This document shows, piece by piece, positions 13,892 through 13,910 of a stretch of 13,910 nucleotides of DNA. The notes under the pieces are model-generated. The model made no database searches. It saw only the letters and a list, made by a program, of their open reading frames with translations, and had not been told where the DNA came from. The stretch comes from an uncultured Gammaproteobacteria bacterium (GTDB lineage Bacteria > Pseudomonadota > Gammaproteobacteria > Pseudomonadales > Pseudohongiellaceae): NCBI GenBank assembly GCA_903926285.1, contig CAIYIP010000483.1:1-13910 (forward strand), read 5' to 3'. The translations under genes were made by a program, and so were the position numbers. How positions within the stretch are numbered: the first letter of the stretch is position 1; each line of letters opens with the position of its first letter.

Positions 13892-13910
13892 ATGACATCC
13901 AGAAAAAACA
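13892..13910 (+). CDS. Start of an unidentified gene, continues beyond the window
   Basis: ATG at 13892 follows GGAG (13879-13882) with a nine-base spacer and encodes MTSRKN before the window ends. The ribosome site makes a real start likely; six residues give no clue to function. Confidence 0.4.

Overview
The window is almost entirely one minus-strand flagellar operon. Read 5' to 3' on that strand, the order is fliG, fliM, fliN, fliO, fliP, fliQ, fliR, flhB, flhA, flhF, flhG (fleN), fliA, motC (motA family), motD (motB family). All fourteen genes are complete, and each starts within about 45 bases of the previous stop or overlaps it. The fliR/flhB, flhB/flhA and flhG/fliA junctions are one-base TAATG overlaps. 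The FlhG, FliA, MotC and MotD sequences closely resemble those of Pseudomonas-type gammaproteobacteria with polar flagella. I infer a gammaproteobacterium of roughly even base composition, possibly aquatic, with one or few polar flagella; the genus cannot be told from the sequence.

Layout: 1-144 (+) is the end of a gene that looks like a PilZ (cyclic-di-GMP receptor) protein. 145-382 is an intergenic control region with a very good sigma-54 promoter, a FleQ-like box, a short tandem repeat and a 12-codon reading frame. 383-766 (+) is a short GAF-like protein that looks like a diguanylate cyclase lacking its GGDEF domain. 814-13195 (-) is the flagellar operon. 13196-13444 is the operon's control region, with a second sigma-54 promoter and FleQ-like half-palindromes in the leader. 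13445-13749 (+) looks like a small gene split by a frameshift and carrying an in-frame 24-base tandem duplication. 13750-13891 is intergenic, and a further plus-strand gene starts at 13892 and runs off the window.

How the genes work together: FliG, FliM and FliN form the rotor switch (C-ring). FliO, FliP, FliQ, FliR, FlhB and FlhA form the flagellar type III export gate. FlhF and FlhG set flagellar position and number, and FlhG-type FleN also restrains the master activator FleQ. FliA is the sigma-28 factor for late genes. MotC and MotD form a proton-driven stator. The two sigma-54 promoters share the core TGGCATGC-N3-TTGCT, which suggests that the truncated cyclase gene and the operon belong to the same regulon.

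Most worth a second look: fliG is joined directly to fliM, with no fliL before fliM and no cheYZAB between fliA and motC. The FliM GGXG loop is altered and FliN is divergent. The truncated GAF/GGDEF gene has an in-frame amber codon just upstream of its start. The small gene upstream of fliG appears frameshifted. I found no transposon, CRISPR array, tRNA or rRNA, and no convincing intrinsic terminator.
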